A DNA stretch of 64,000 bases from Megaleporinus macrocephalus (Eukaryota > Chordata > Actinopteri > Characiformes > Anostomidae), in the NCBI GenBank assembly GCA_021613375.1, contig CM038703.1:56441254-56505253 (forward strand), in the 5' to 3' direction. Numbering within the stretch: the stretch's first letter is position 1; the number at the start of each line of letters is the position of its first letter. Below are positions 11,723 through 23,159 of the stretch, one piece after another. The notes under the pieces were generated by a model. The model did no database searches. It had not been told where the DNA came from and was given only the letters and a program-made list of their open reading frames with translations. A program made the position numbers and the translations under genes.

Positions 11723-11729
11723 ACCCAAT

Positions 11730-12429
11730 CCCAACATACACAAATTCCATATACAGAGTCTTTAGTCCACAAGGGTCTTTGTGTTGAGTAAAGTAGATCA
11801 GTCTTACCAGCAGTTGTTCAGTCTTTGGAATGAGGGTGTGTGGTAAAGCGAATCTGACAAAAGGCCAATGCTGGTGGTAGATTGGATGAGTTCCACTGTC
11901 CATAGACATATTAAAGCCATGTAAACAGAGTTCTCCCAGTTCTGGACTAGCCAAAACCAAGTTTGTTTGCTGTTCCTTCTCTTCTAGCTTCTACAATAGA
12001 ACATTCCAGCTCACTACTAATCCCTAGTGGTCAGAGCTAGTATTACATTCACATACCTAAAATTTAATGACTTTAGCATCGCATAACTCAAGTTTGGGCT
12101 CACACTGCTCCAACACTGAACCATCCGTAGACCTTTACAGGCTATTTCCACAGAATTATCCACTACAGAGAGTGGAGACTACAGTTTAGTTTTCATACAA
12201 AGTGAGAGGTTTTAAATTACCAGCACAAGAAAAGACCACTGTTAGTGAATGGAAGATGCCTAAATTATTAATTAATGGAATTTATTAAGTCTACACAAGT
12301 CAAATACACAAACACAATAAAAATGTGCACCCTTAAAAGAAAACAATAAAAAGTGTACAATCCATTTCTACATACAGACTACCCTCGTTAATTTATAAAT
12401 AGTCCATCACCCGTTAACATGGAATTGGA
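11730..12429. other. Spacer, no gene
   Basis: Low-copy-looking sequence. The minus-strand open frame at 11688-11960 overlaps the array and has no known domain. Nothing else is supported. Confidence 0.4.
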
Positions 12430-13629
12430 ATGAAACCAAAGGGAGTTTTATTTAGCGCAATCGCAAAACTGACCAAAAACCAGGAACTGAACCTCAAATA
12501 CCCGCCAACTACAGCAGCAATGATTTCATTTTTCAATATTAAAATCAAGAATATTAGACAAAAAGCTCAGTTGATACCAGTAATCTATCCTTCATCTGGT
12601 TTGGCTAAGACAGCATGAAATGTGGTTTTAGAAGAAAGACTAGAAACATTTTGTCCACTCCAGCACACAGAACTAGAAAAACGTATCTCTTCTTCAAATT
12701 CTGCTACATGCACACTCGATATGATTCCAACAAGCCTATTAAAACAAGTATTACCAGCTATTATTAAACCTATCTTAACTATCATCAACTCTTCTCTTAG
12801 TCTGGGTCATGTACCTAAGTCTTTTAAACTAGCTGTGATAAAACCCTTGATAAAGAAACCAAATCTTGACCCCAGAGAACTGTCCAGTTATAGACCTATT
12901 TCCAATTTACCTTTTATCTCTAAGATTTTAGAAAAGGCTGTAGCTTGACAACTCTGTTCTCATCTACATAAAAACAACATATATGAAAAATTCCAATCTG
13001 GTTTTAGGCCTCACCACAGCACAGAGACAGCTTTAGTTAAGATAACAAATGATCTTCTTCTTGTCTCTGATCAGGGCCACGTATCTCTACTGGTGTTACT
13101 CGATCTAAGTGCAGCTTTTACACTATAGATCAGATATTCTCTCAGACAGACTAGAAAATATAGTTTGGAATCACAGGAACAGCGTTATCCTGGTTCACAT
13201 CTTACCTTAGTGATCGCTTTCAGTTTGTAAAGATAAATAATGTATCGTCTAACTCTACAAAAGTGAAATATGGAGTTCCACAAGGTTCTGTTTTAGGTCC
13301 TCTGTTATTTACACTATATATGTTACCGTTAGGCTCAGTTATAAATAGACACAGAATTAGTTTCCACTGTTATGCTGATGATACACAGCTGTACATATCA
13401 GACCAGATGATAAATCCAGATTAAATAAGATAGAAGATTGTGTAAGAGATATTAGACTTTGGATGCTGCAGAACTTCCTTCTTTTAAACCCAGATAAAAG
13501 GCTGCTCAGATTAAATGTTCAGATTTAATGTTAAATCTTGCTGACTTCTCTGTAGTTCCGGGTTCAGTAGTTAAGAATATTAGTGTGACAATTGATTCAG
13601 ATTTGACATTTAATCAACACATAGAGTTA

Positions 13630-14249
13630 GGCCCAGAAATATCTGGACAGTGACACAAGTTTTGGCATTTTAGCTGTTAAGATACAGTTATATTGAGGAA
13701 GCGTTCAGGAATTACAGCTCTTTAATATGTAGCTGCCTCTTTTTCAAGGGACCAAAAGTAATTGGACAGTTATCTCAAAAGCTATTTCATGGGCTGCATG
13801 GGCTATTTCCTCATTAATCCATCATCAGTTAAGCAGGTAAAAGGTCTGGAGTTGGTGCCAGATGTGGCATTAGCATTTGGAAGCTGTTGCTGTGAACCCA
13901 TAACATGTATCACAAAGAAGGAAACCCAGCGTTTGGTGAGGTCCATGAGTTCCAGACTTTAGGAAGTCATTACCTGCAAAGGATTCTCAACCAAGAATTT
14001 AAAATTAACATTTTATTTAAGATAATGTAAATTGGTTTCATTACTTTTGAGCCACTGAAATGAGGAAGCTCTGTAGAAAAATGGTCGCAGTTCCTAAACA
14101 CTTCATATGATACTTTTGTTTAACCAGTTGAATTAAACCTGGAAGTCTGCACTTCAATTGCATCTCAGTTGTTTTATTTCAAATCCATTGTGGTGGAATG
14201 CAGAGCCCAAATCATGAAGATTGTGTCACTGTCCAAATATTTCTGGGCT
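13630..14249. mobile_element. Tc1/mariner-type MITE inserted in the L2 element
   Basis: The termini are near-perfect inverted repeats: GGCCCAGAAATATCTGGACA at the left and TGTCCAAATATTTCTGGGCT at the right, flanked by TA (13628-13629 and 14250-14251). The interior is non-coding but keeps fragments of a longer autonomous relative, such as GGACCAAAAGTAATTGGACA and GAAACCCAGCGTTTGGTGA. The L2 reading frame resumes on the far side, so the insertion is younger than the L2 copy. Confidence 0.8.
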
Positions 14250-14682
14250 TAAGTGTAGGCAATATTACAAGGACAGCGTTTCTTCACCTACGAAACATTT
14301 CAAAGTTAAGAAATGCGTTATCTGTGTCTGATGCTGAAAAGTTAGTACATGTCTTTATAAGCTCAAGTCTAGATTACTGTACTGCATTATTGTCAGGATG
14401 CTCCAGCAGGAACCTGAATAAACTTCAGTTAGTTCAGAACTCTGCAGCTAGAGTACTAACTAAAACCAGGAACTTCCATCATCAGTCCAGTTTTATCAGC
14501 TACACTGGCTTCCTGTTAAATTCCGTATCGACTATAAAATTCTATTACTGACGTATAAAACCCTGCACGGTCTCGACCGGAGTACCTGCAAGATTCAATC
14601 TCCTATTATGAACCGGCACGTTCACTCAGATCACAGGATGCTGGTTTTCTAATAGTTCCAAAAATTCAGAAGACTTCAATGA

Positions 14683-14694
14683 GGGGGGGGGGGG
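14683..14694 (+). repeat. Poly-G tract in L2 C-terminal region
   Basis: A run of about 12 G inside the decayed L2 frame, a further cause of frameshifting. Confidence 0.7.
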
Positions 14695-15463
14695 AGCTTT
14701 TTCCTACAAAGCCCCCAAACTGTGGAATAATCTCCCAGTTAATGTTCAGACTCTGACACAGTCTCAATATTTAAGTCTAGACTGAAAACATACTGGTTTA
14801 GTAGCTTCTGGTAATTAATCTTCTCTTTTAGATGAAGGCAGGAGATCTGGGGGTTCTTGGACACAGAGGTTGATGGTAAACTGAGATGTTGGTGCTGTTG
14901 TTTCACCACTTCACGCCATCACACAGGTTTGTTGAGGGTGGAGTGGGGGGATCCCAGTCTCTCAGGGTGGTCTCATGTCCATGTTCTTCTGGTTCTCTCC
15001 TTTTAGTTTAGGCTGTTATAGTTAGATCTGCCGGAGTCTCCAGCCTCACTCTAAAATTCTGAAAATTCATATTCTCTACAGTCTTACTCCCGAGCCCAAC
15101 TAACTCTCTCTCTTTACTCCTCCTGAGGTAATGACTGTCCTCCCGTCTGTTGAACGCTGTTGAAGGACTGACCATCAGTTACATCACTGTGCCATCCAGA
15201 TGTTCCAGCATTGAGATAGGATGGGACTGTTTCAGCTCACACCCACTTTACATACAGACTCGGTCAGAGACTGTCTCAGTCATACACTGCCTCTACCTGT
15301 GCAGCTTCTAAAGCTTTGCTATCCAGATTTTAAACAGAGACTCTTTTCTTTGGTGTTTAGTTTATTAAACTGTAAATACTGTTTGACCAGAGGAGGACGG
15401 GTCTCCCCTTGTGAGTCTTGGTTCCTCCCAAGGTTTCTTTCTCCAGTCTGAGGAAGTTAGGAT

Positions 15464-15960
15464 AGCATGCTCTCAGCTATCTCCGCACAAATTCTTTCAA
15501 CCTACTGGTCAGGATGGAAATTATTTCACTTTCCACTCCCTGCACAACATAGCCTTTCCTTAAAACACCTCTCCATGACTGTGGCCTTCCTGACATCAGC
15601 CACTTCGCATCACTCTATGTGTTTTTCATGGTGCGCCACCTCAATTTGAGGCTGTCCAGAACCCTTGACCAACAGACCCACTGTTCATCACAGAATCTGG
15701 AACCATCATATCATGCCACTGGTTCCACAAGCATCTCGGTCATGTCCTGTCTCTCAGTGGTTATCCTCCAGAGCATTTCTCGGGTCATTCATTTAGAATT
15801 GGTGCAGCTTCTACAGCTTCCCTTCAGGGACACTCAGACCACACAATCCAACTCCTGGGGGGTTGTCCTCGGAACCAATCTCTCAGCCCTTCCATCAGCC
15901 ATGGTCATTATTGGCATCTCCGAAAGCCGTTCCCAGAGCCGTTCCTGCTTTTGATCATCA
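15464..15960 (+). mobile_element. DIRS-type element fragment: tyrosine recombinase remnant
   Basis: Begins with ISAQILSTYWSGWK, the N-terminal region of the recombinase in DIRS elements, and later shows HSFRIGAASTASLQGHSDH (about 15793-15850). This carries the catalytic His-x-x-Arg pair of tyrosine recombinases. The catalytic Tyr segment is not readable and several frameshifts occur. It joins the truncated L2 directly. Better copies lie at 25.4-27.4 kb and 42.3-45.1 kb. Confidence 0.65.
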
Positions 15961-17049
15961 CCACCACAGCTCCTTTGGGTTGCTCTACAGCACTCCTGGA
16001 TTTGGGCCATCCCTGACTCCATTTCCAAGAATTCTGAAGTCTCTGGCATCATGAACAGTTCTCCAGATCACCTAATGCTAATCACTTGTTTGTACAAATA
16101 TCTATCTTGCTGGTTTTCATAAAGTATTGTTATTTGTCTTGATGATGCATACCAAACAGTTTCTTGTGGTTTTCTTTTTCTCCCTGTGTGTGATCTCCAT
16201 TTGTTGTACTGACTACTCTTTGAATCTCCCCTCTGGTTCAGCATTTTCATTGTTTGTCTGGTTTTGACCTCACCTGGTCCCTTTCAACTATTCTTTGGAC
16301 CACCCAGACTTTAAAATACCTAACAAGTTGTTTACAACCATGAGTGTTTGTTTTCTTTACAAACATTAACAGTCTCAACTGTCCCACTTAATCTCACAAA
16401 CATGCCAATTTGCAGAGAAACTCAAAAATATTAAACCTAGTAGCAAACTGGCATTCCAAGGAAAATATGACAAGTAATTAACTCAAACAGAAACATTACT
16501 TGCATGTATGTCAGAGTCAGGCTCATTATATTAAATATTAATATTAATGAACTAATCAAAATGTAAAAAAGCACACATTAAAATAGCAAACAATCCAACG
16601 TTACCCTCTCCCCAAACCACCCCTTACTATTAGAGTGCACCCTAACAAAAAATTCAACCTGAGGTTAATAGGAGATGTACAAACACAAAGTCCAGTGCCA
16701 ATGTTGGGTCTTTAAACCTGACAGTCAGTCTGTCTGACAGAATGATGTGTAGGATCACCAGGTAAATAATTTAAACTTAAATTTTAGGCAGTAGTGAAGG
16801 GTCTTCTTTACTTTAGTAAATGAAGTCCATCTCCTAGCATCCTATTTGCAAAATTGGCTAGTGGGGAGGCTTTACCTGCCATATACATATGCATGACTTG
16901 ATCCTGAACTTTAAATGACAAGTTGCTGGGGGTCGGGGGGGTTCCCATCTTTGGCCTAGTGTGTAGGGTGATAGACATGAGCTTCAGTGGAGCATATGGA
17001 CTTAAGATGTATATATTAAATAAACTGTAAAAATTCTCTAAATCTGTGA
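15961..17049. other. Spacer upstream of OR2
   Basis: No gene. The text at 16100-16380 is T-rich and might be part of an LTR, but I see no matching partner. The rest is unassigned. Confidence 0.4.
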
Positions 17050-17175
17050 AGACATGTTCATGCATCGGTTACATCTGTAATAGAGGCTGGCCAGATATAG
17101 CAATCTATTAGTTAGTCAGTGAACCACTAAGGAATATGTATTTGCTGAGAAGAGAATACTGTATATAAATACACA
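17050..17175 (+). promoter_or_regulatory. OR2 upstream module
   Basis: CTATTAGTTAGTCAG followed by the shared core TGAACCACTAAGGAATATGT, then TGAGAAGAGAATACTGTA and TATAAATA at 17164-17171, 167 bp before the start codon. Confidence 0.65.
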
Positions 17176-17254
17176 CAAAGTTATTTTCTCTGCCACAACC
17201 CAGCTGCCTGTCTTCCTCTCTTACAGCTACAGTATGTCTGTACTGTTCACTCTT

Positions 17255-17282
17255 ATGCATGGAGTTAACGATGCCTGACTAA
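17255..17282 (+). promoter_or_regulatory. OR2 leader mini-uORFs
   Basis: ATG at 17259 reads MELTMPD then TAA (17280-17282); the inner ATG at 17271 gives MPD-stop. A second overlapping ATG at 17255 reads MHGVNDA-stop. The frame ends 48 bases before the OR2 start. CTAACCTGATTTTATAG (17310-17326) between them looks like a splice branch/acceptor, so whether the uORF is in the mature mRNA is open. Confidence 0.45.
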
Positions 17283-17330
17283 ATATATAAAACACTTGTG
17301 TGAGCAAAACTAACCTGATTTTATAGGTTT

Positions 17331-18269
17331 ATGGATTATTCTATTAATATTACATATTTATATTTAGAAGGTCATGTGGAGTTGGAGAGATATAGATATG
17401 TTTATTTTGTAATTACTCTCAGTGTTTATATTCTCATAATTTTCTGTAATGTCATTGTCATTTCTGTCATTTACATAAACAAATGTCTCCATGAGCCCAT
17501 GTACATATTCGTTGCTGCTTTACTTTCTAATACTCTTTTTGGAACAGTTTCTTTTTATCCTAAAGTACTGAGTGATTTTCTCTCTGACACACCAGTTATC
17601 TCTCACGACGCCTGTCTGTTTCAGGCCTACTGCATTTATACATATGCTGTATCTGAGTTTACTCTATTATCAGCTATGGCGTATGACAGATTTGTGTCTA
17701 TATGTAAACCTTTACAATATCCAACTCTTATAAACATCTCCACTGTTAGAAAACTCTTATTTTTCTGTTGGTTTGTACCTTCCTGTGAAATGGGAATATC
17801 AATAATACTAACATACCGACAGCTGTGTAAATTTAACTTAAACAGAATTTATTGTAGTAATTATGCTATCGCTAAATTAAGCTGTGGAGATATAACTGCT
17901 ATGAGTACGTATGGACTTGTTATTTTAAGTGTTGTTATTTTACCACCCATGATATTTATAATCTACTCGTATGTTAGAATACTTTATGTCTGTTTAAGAA
18001 ATTCAAAAGATTTCAGAAGAAAAGCTCTACAGACCTGCTTCCCACATCTTGTTATTTTCATCAGCTTCACTGTTATTTCCTGTTTTGAAGTGATTAACAG
18101 CAGACTAGAAGGAAATGTGCCTCATATTGTGTCCATGATAATGTCAGTTGAAAATCTGGTCATTGCTCCTTTAATCAATCCTATTATTTATGGATTGAAA
18201 CTGCAGGAGATACGGAGTAGGATTAGGAGAATGTTGTGGAAAAGAAAGACACATATCTTAGGAAGCTGA
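17331..18269 (+). CDS. Odorant receptor OR2
   Basis: A 312-residue intronless olfactory GPCR. Start MDYSINITYLYL has Asn6 in a glycosylation site. The seven helices fall as in its paralogs, with LHEPMYIF before TM2 and NPIIYGL at the end of TM7. Two features stand out. The DRY motif is DRF (MAYDRFVSIC), a Tyr-to-Phe change that is tolerated in some GPCRs. The ECL2 loop is one residue shorter than in OR3-OR6 (LTYRQLCKF). The half from TM4 onward and the 3' flank are nearly identical to OR7, while the first half differs, which suggests gene conversion or a recent partial duplication. Confidence 0.93.
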   Translation: MDYSINITYLYLEGHVELERYRYVYFVITLSVYILIIFCNVIVISVIYINKCLHEPMYIFVAALLSNTLFGTVSFYPKVLSDFLSDTPVISHDACLFQAYCIYTYAVSEFTLLSAMAYDRFVSICKPLQYPTLINISTVRKLLFFCWFVPSCEMGISIILTYRQLCKFNLNRIYCSNYAIAKLSCGDITAMSTYGLVILSVVILPPMIFIIYSYVRILYVCLRNSKDFRRKALQTCFPHLVIFISFTVISCFEVINSRLEGNVPHIVSMIMSVENLVIAPLINPIIYGLKLQEIRSRIRRMLWKRKTHILGS

Positions 18270-19350
18270 AATCTTTCTATGTTGGTTTCAAAGCACTATT
18301 TTTAATAGCAATGTTTAAGAGGAGTGTTAGCTACGTTGTATGTATTTTATTGTGCACAGCATAATAGCTTGTATTGTCATTTAAACAAGTATTGAATGGA
18401 AGATACTTTGCAGAGGTCCAGTAGTCCAGCAAAAAAAACACCATCCCATAAAATTTAGAATCTTTGGGTGATTCAAGTACAGTTACTGTATTCCATATTC
18501 ATATGGTTATGATTTGACAGTGAATTAGATGAAATATGCAATGTGTTCTATATGTGTACTATAAAACTATATTTCTATAACTGGACATCCATGTAAACGA
18601 AAAATGTAAACATCTAAATGGCCTAGTTTATAACTTGAAAAACACTCAATAAAAACATAATAAAGTAATGAGAGGTAAGAATTTTTCTAATTGTTTTAAA
18701 CACTCTGCCATTTAATTCTCCATTCTGTTTGAATAATGTGATTTCTCAGAACTGTATTCATTTTATTTTGACAAAGAAAATTATACTTTTATTTTGTGTT
18801 TTAAACTTCATATTTCAGTATTCCTTTTATACAATAATCAATACCAAATCAATAATACACATAATAATAAACCAAATAATAGCACACCAAATTCATGGTA
18901 CACATTTAAGTGGTACGTTAAGACATAACTGACAAAATCAAGAACATTCATCGGCTTCTTAGGGTTAGTTAAATTTCTCCTCCAGTCATGTCACAGAGAA
19001 GATTAAATCTATAGCCTAGTTACACTTCTGGATTATGGGCTGATGGTGATGGTGAAGAAGTTGCAATCAAGATGCTTTAGAGTAGCTGTTCGGTCACTCA
19101 GGTACTTCAGTAAGAGGCATGCAGGCCAGAGGTATCTACTTAGCAGCACCGGCCAAATGAACAGGACACTGGGACGCCAGCAATGTAATAATCAATAACC
19201 AAAGTTTAACTCTGTTTTCTAAATCATTGTCTATCACAGTGCTACTAGTACCAAACAGAAACTGAACTTTGAGTTAATACATTTAAAGATTTAGCAAAAA
19301 CACAAGAATTAAGCCCTGTGACTAATATTAAAGGTCATGTTTGAAATGTA
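18270..19350. other. OR2 3' flank (duplicated)
   Basis: The first 140 bp match the OR7 3' flank closely. An AATCAATACCAAATCAATAATAC block at about 18836-18858 recurs after every OR gene from OR2 to OR7. No other gene is seen. Confidence 0.6.
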
Positions 19351-19351
19351 G

Positions 19352-19452
19352 TTATAAGCACTTCCTCCCAGCACCTCCAGAGGTCACAGTCTCTGGAATA
19401 CTAGGACACTCCGGACACACACACCTCTCGCACGCGCACAATCACACAGTCA
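19352..19452 (+). repeat. Left LTR scrap of gypsy A
   Basis: About 100 bp matching the first part of the right LTR: TAAGCACTTCCTCCCAGCAC here versus TAAGCACCTCCTCCCAGTGC at 21438, followed in both by ACACACCTCTCG and CGCACAATCACACAGTCA. Confidence 0.7.
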
Positions 19453-20702
19453 GCCTTGTTAACGGGGAAAGTGTTGAGGTGGGCTACCGCGCTATGGGGG
19501 AGTGAGTCACCAGAGCTCCAGTCATACTCTCTGTTCGAGAAAAAGATCCGGGAGGTTTTCCATGCCACCACGAGAACGGATCCAGGGGAGCAACTGCTAC
19601 AACTGGGCCAAGGTAGGATCACAGCTCTGGACTATTCACTAACGTTTCGTACCTTGGCTGCAGAAAGCGATTGGAATAGGCCAGCCTGATCAAACTCCCA
19701 ATCACACTCGATAACCTGCTCAGGACCCGTAAACATGCAGGGAAAACAACTTCGGCTCAATTGCTACTCGTTAGCACCACTGCTAACGCAGAGGCTATGG
19801 AGGTGGGTCGCTTCCAGCTTCTTGGGGTTCGCAAATTTCTACCACCCCTTCATCTGCAATTACAGTGCGGTGGCGGCTCGCTCACTGATTTTTTGAAGAG
19901 GAAACCTAAAACCCTCTCCATGACGAAAGCGGCGGAGGACGTATACACGGACCTCATGGCTCACTTCACCTCAGCCCCCACCCTTAAACACCTGGATCCC
20001 ATGAAACCCATCGTGGTGGAGGTCGATGCATCTAGCACTGTGGTTGGGGCTGTCCTGTCGCAGAGGCACAGCTCCCCTGAGAAGCTGTTCCCCTGCGCTT
20101 TAACTTCTCCAGGAAGTTAAATCCTTCTGAGCGCAATTACGACGTGGGAGACAGGGAGCTGTTGGCTGTGAAGTCGGCTGTGGAGGATTGGAGGCATTGG
20201 TTGGAGGGAGCTCAACACCCATTTCTTATTGTAACTGATCATAAAAATCTAGATCTACATTCGCACCGCACAACGGTTAAATTCACGACAGGCACTTTTC
20301 TTTTCCCGATTCAATTACTCCCTCACGTACAGACCCAGTTCACGAAACACTAAAGCTGACGCACTCTCATGCATCCACGATACAGAGACCCCTCCAGCCA
20401 AAGAAGAACCTATTATTCTGTCTTCCCGCATCCTGGCGCCGATCCGATGGGAGATTGAGGATCGCATCCGCCAAGCCAAGGATGCAGAGCCTTCTCCTCC
20501 ATGTTGTCCTTCCGGCCGGTTGTATGTTCACTGCCTCTCGTCCGGCTACCATCCCCAGTCAAATGGGCAGGTAGAGATTGGCAGGTTCCTAAGGTCCTAT
20601 TGTGCCAACTCCCAGCGGGATTGGAGCCAATATCTTCTCTAGGCAGAGTACACCCAGAACTCACTCATTCACACATCCACAAAGCTCACACCCTTCCAGA
20701 GT

Positions 20703-21012
20703 CAGGTCAAGTCAAGTTTATTTGTGTAGCACTTTTTACAAAGATGTTGTCTCAAAGCAGCTTTACAGAGTTTTGAAAACAGACAGTCACAACATATACC
20801 CCCCAGTGAGTAAGCCAGAGGCAACAGTGGCAAGAACACCTCCCTCAACTGGAGAAAGAAACCTTGGGAGGAACCAGACTAACAAGAAGAGACCTGTCCT
20901 CCTCTGGTCAAACAGTATTTACAGTTTAATAAACTAAACTCCAAAGAAAAGAGTCTCTGTTTGAAATCTGGATAGCAAAGCTTTAGATGCTGCAAAGGTA
21001 GAGGCAGTGAGT
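20703..21012 (-). mobile_element. L2 LINE 3' tail inserted in gypsy A integrase
   Basis: Starts with TCAAGTCAAGTTTATTTGTG (reverse of the L2 tail) and runs through CTCAAAGCAGCTTTACAG to GCAAAGCTTTAGATGCTGC, the reverse complement of the L2 3' UTR at 15290-15440. It splits the integrase codons for TPFQ and [11 protein letters not shown]. Only the last 310 bp of the LINE were inserted. Confidence 0.8.
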
Positions 21013-21435
21013 GTCCTGGGCTACCAGCCACCTCTGTTTCCCTGGTTTAGAGAGCAGACGTGGGAATCGGCCCACGTCCATCTTCAATGGGTGGTCCGTC
21101 GCCAGAAGCACTTTGTGGACTGCCGCCACCGCGAACCGCCCTCATTCACGGTGGGTCAATATGTGTGGCTCTCCACTAGGGATTTGAGACTGTGACTTGC
21201 CTCAAAAAAGTTAATTCCCAAATTCATTGGTCCCTTTAAAATCATCAAACAAATAACCCAGTAACTTTTCATTTACAGCCCCCCTCTCATTATAACATGA
21301 CACGATGACATCCTTGGCCCCTCCCTCATTGAGGAGTTCCACCGGACCCACCCGGGTCGTCGCGCTCCACGTCTAAGGGGTCGGCCCGTCGGTGGGTCTC
21401 CTGGGCATTGGGAGATGCCCCTTTAAGAGGGGGTA

Positions 21436-21835
21436 CTGTAAGCACCTCCTCCCAGTGCCTCGAGAAGTTGCAGTCTCTAGGTAATAAGGTCTCTAGGTAG
21501 CTCCAGACACACACACACACACACACACACACCTCTCGTACACGCACAATCACACAGTCATCACACACACCTGACAGTCATTACTGCTAATGGCAGTAGC
21601 TCGTTAGCGTAACCCTTAAAACCCCGCCATGCATGGCATTCAGTGCATGGCATTGTTTGTAACATATTATTACCTGTTCGTGGTCCCAGGCCGTTGTCTA
21701 ACGTGTCTTTCCATAGGTCCAACCTCTCCTTGCATCTCCACAGCGGGGTCCTGTAATACTCCCTGGAGCCTAAGAGGTCTACAGACTTACTGACCAACCT
21801 CAGCACTCACCTCCAACTATTTGAGCACCAGCCAC
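21436..21835 (+). repeat. Right LTR of gypsy A (end uncertain)
   Basis: Starts TGTAAGCACC directly after the polypurine tract. It contains an (AC)n run at 21505-21532 and probably extends to about 21835; the exact 3' end is not defined because the left LTR is truncated. Confidence 0.6.
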
Positions 21836-21839
21836 GCAC

Positions 21840-23155
21840 TATGAATAAGACGACTTTAAAAGGGACCGAGATGAGTAACTTTGGTAATAGGTTATGGATT
21901 ATTTTACCATTAATGTGTGAATGAATCATGATTTTGTCAGCAACCCCTCCTGCCACCAGAGGTCTCAATCCCCACAGTTCTGATCTGCTCAGCATCACCT
22001 CACTTGGTCCCAATTAAAACCTCTTTAAATACCTTTCCCTTTCCACAGGCAAGTCTGAAGTATTACCAGTATCATCGCATCTGCTTACTGAGCGTTTTCT
22101 ACTCTAATTGCGCCATACAAATAAAATTGATTTGATTGGATTTGATTTAATTGTCTCACTGTGTATGATTCTCTGCCTGGTTGCTTGTGGATTTTGCCTT
22201 CTTCGTATTTTGCCCCTTTTGGATCTGGATCTGCTTGGCTACTGGTAACGAACCTCTGCTCTGCCCCTTAACCTCTGCTTTCGTCTTTGCCCTTATTGGA
22301 CTTGTTGGCCTGCACCTACGGAACTGCCTTTTTGGGTTTGACCCTTTTTGCTCTGCCTCTGACCTCGCTTTTTGATTTCCCTGTTGGTATAATGAATATT
22401 AACTGCAAATGGATCCCAACTCAGTGTCTCGCCACAGATTTTAATCCTGGTCAGTGTCCTCTGACTGGTAGCTGATTGAGGCACAGAGGCATGCTACAGC
22501 TCTGGTGCAAGCAGCCTTTAGTATTGCAGTAAGTTTTTTTCTTTTACATTAAACTAAGAAGATGCCATGAGAAAGAAAAACTAAGTGGCAGAGTGACCTG
22601 CAGCAGACAATGTGCTGATTCTTTCACTCTTTTATTCTTTTCCCTTTGGACCTGCCTCATGGCTAAATACATTGCAGCCAGTAAATGAGCCTTGATAGGA
22701 ATGTTTGGATGAGCCAGTCAAGCCACTCTGGGAGGACAGGTTGCAATGGCTTCCAGAGGATAAAGATTTCTTCTTGCCTTTAAAGCTGCAGTCGATTGAT
22801 GCTCAAGAAAGCACCCCTGATCTGCTGCCCATGTTGACAGCAAGGCCTGGTGCTCCGGAGAGCACACTGCCAACTTTGACAGCACTGCTGGGTGCTCGAA
22901 ACAAACAATTACAGATATTAAAGTCAGGCTAGATCAATACTGATAGGAATATTAACAGGTACTGGGAAAGACAAAAACAAAGTCTAAAACCAAACAAAGA
23001 TAATCAAATGAAACCAAGTCAAATGGGCAAGCCAAAGAGCAAAAACCAGCAAACCAAAAAAAAACCCATCAAAACCAGGACAAGCAAAACACACAGGAAT
23101 GATTTGTATGCAACAAGCAATTAAAGCAATACGTCACAACAAGTAAAACAAACAA
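21840..23155. other. Duplicated spacer with LTR-like text
   Basis: CTTTAAAAGGGACCGAGATG at 21854 opens a block that recurs after OR3 (29755), OR5 (49577) and at 57072. The stretch 22150-22440 is rich in TTTTGCC/CTGCCT text and ends GCAAATGGATCCCAACTCAG, resembling the end of a gypsy-type LTR. No gene is supported. Confidence 0.4.
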
Positions 23156-23159
23156 ATGG

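Larger units (their letters stand above)
12430..15455 (+). mobile_element. L2-clade LINE, 5'-truncated and decayed
   Basis: From 12430 it reads a linker (FFNIKIKNIRQK) then reverse transcriptase blocks: SLDMIPTSLLKQVLP-like, [61 protein letters not shown] and an intact CYADDTQLY (YADD at 13371-13382). The C-terminal LSVSDAEKLVHVFISSSLDY segment follows at 14320-14390. It has an in-frame stop near 12616, a one-base loss just after LDLSAAF (about 13120), and further frameshifts. The 3' UTR (14800-15455) stops before the usual (TTGAC)n tail and abuts a DIRS fragment. A 620-bp MITE interrupts it at 13630. Copies of the same 3' UTR lie on the minus strand at 20703 and 33537. Confidence 0.8.
19352..21835 (+). 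mobile_element. Ty3/gypsy retrotransposon relic A
   Basis: The order is: left LTR scrap, gag, RNase H, integrase, polypurine tract, right LTR. Gag reads LTGKVLRWATALWGSESPEL (from 19459). RNase H shows [17 protein letters not shown] (20019-20070), [21 protein letters not shown] and TDHKNL (about 20238). Integrase reads [13 protein letters not shown] then GRFLRSYC, resuming after an inserted L2 tail with [20 protein letters not shown] (21011). AAGAGGGGGTAC is the polypurine tract, directly before the LTR start TGTAAGCACCTCC at 21436. Most of gag, protease and reverse transcriptase are deleted and several stops interrupt the rest, so it is inactive. Confidence 0.8.

Noticed and set aside
11688..11960. 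90-codon minus-strand frame
   Set aside because: Its C-terminal part is translation of the minisatellite end; no domain.
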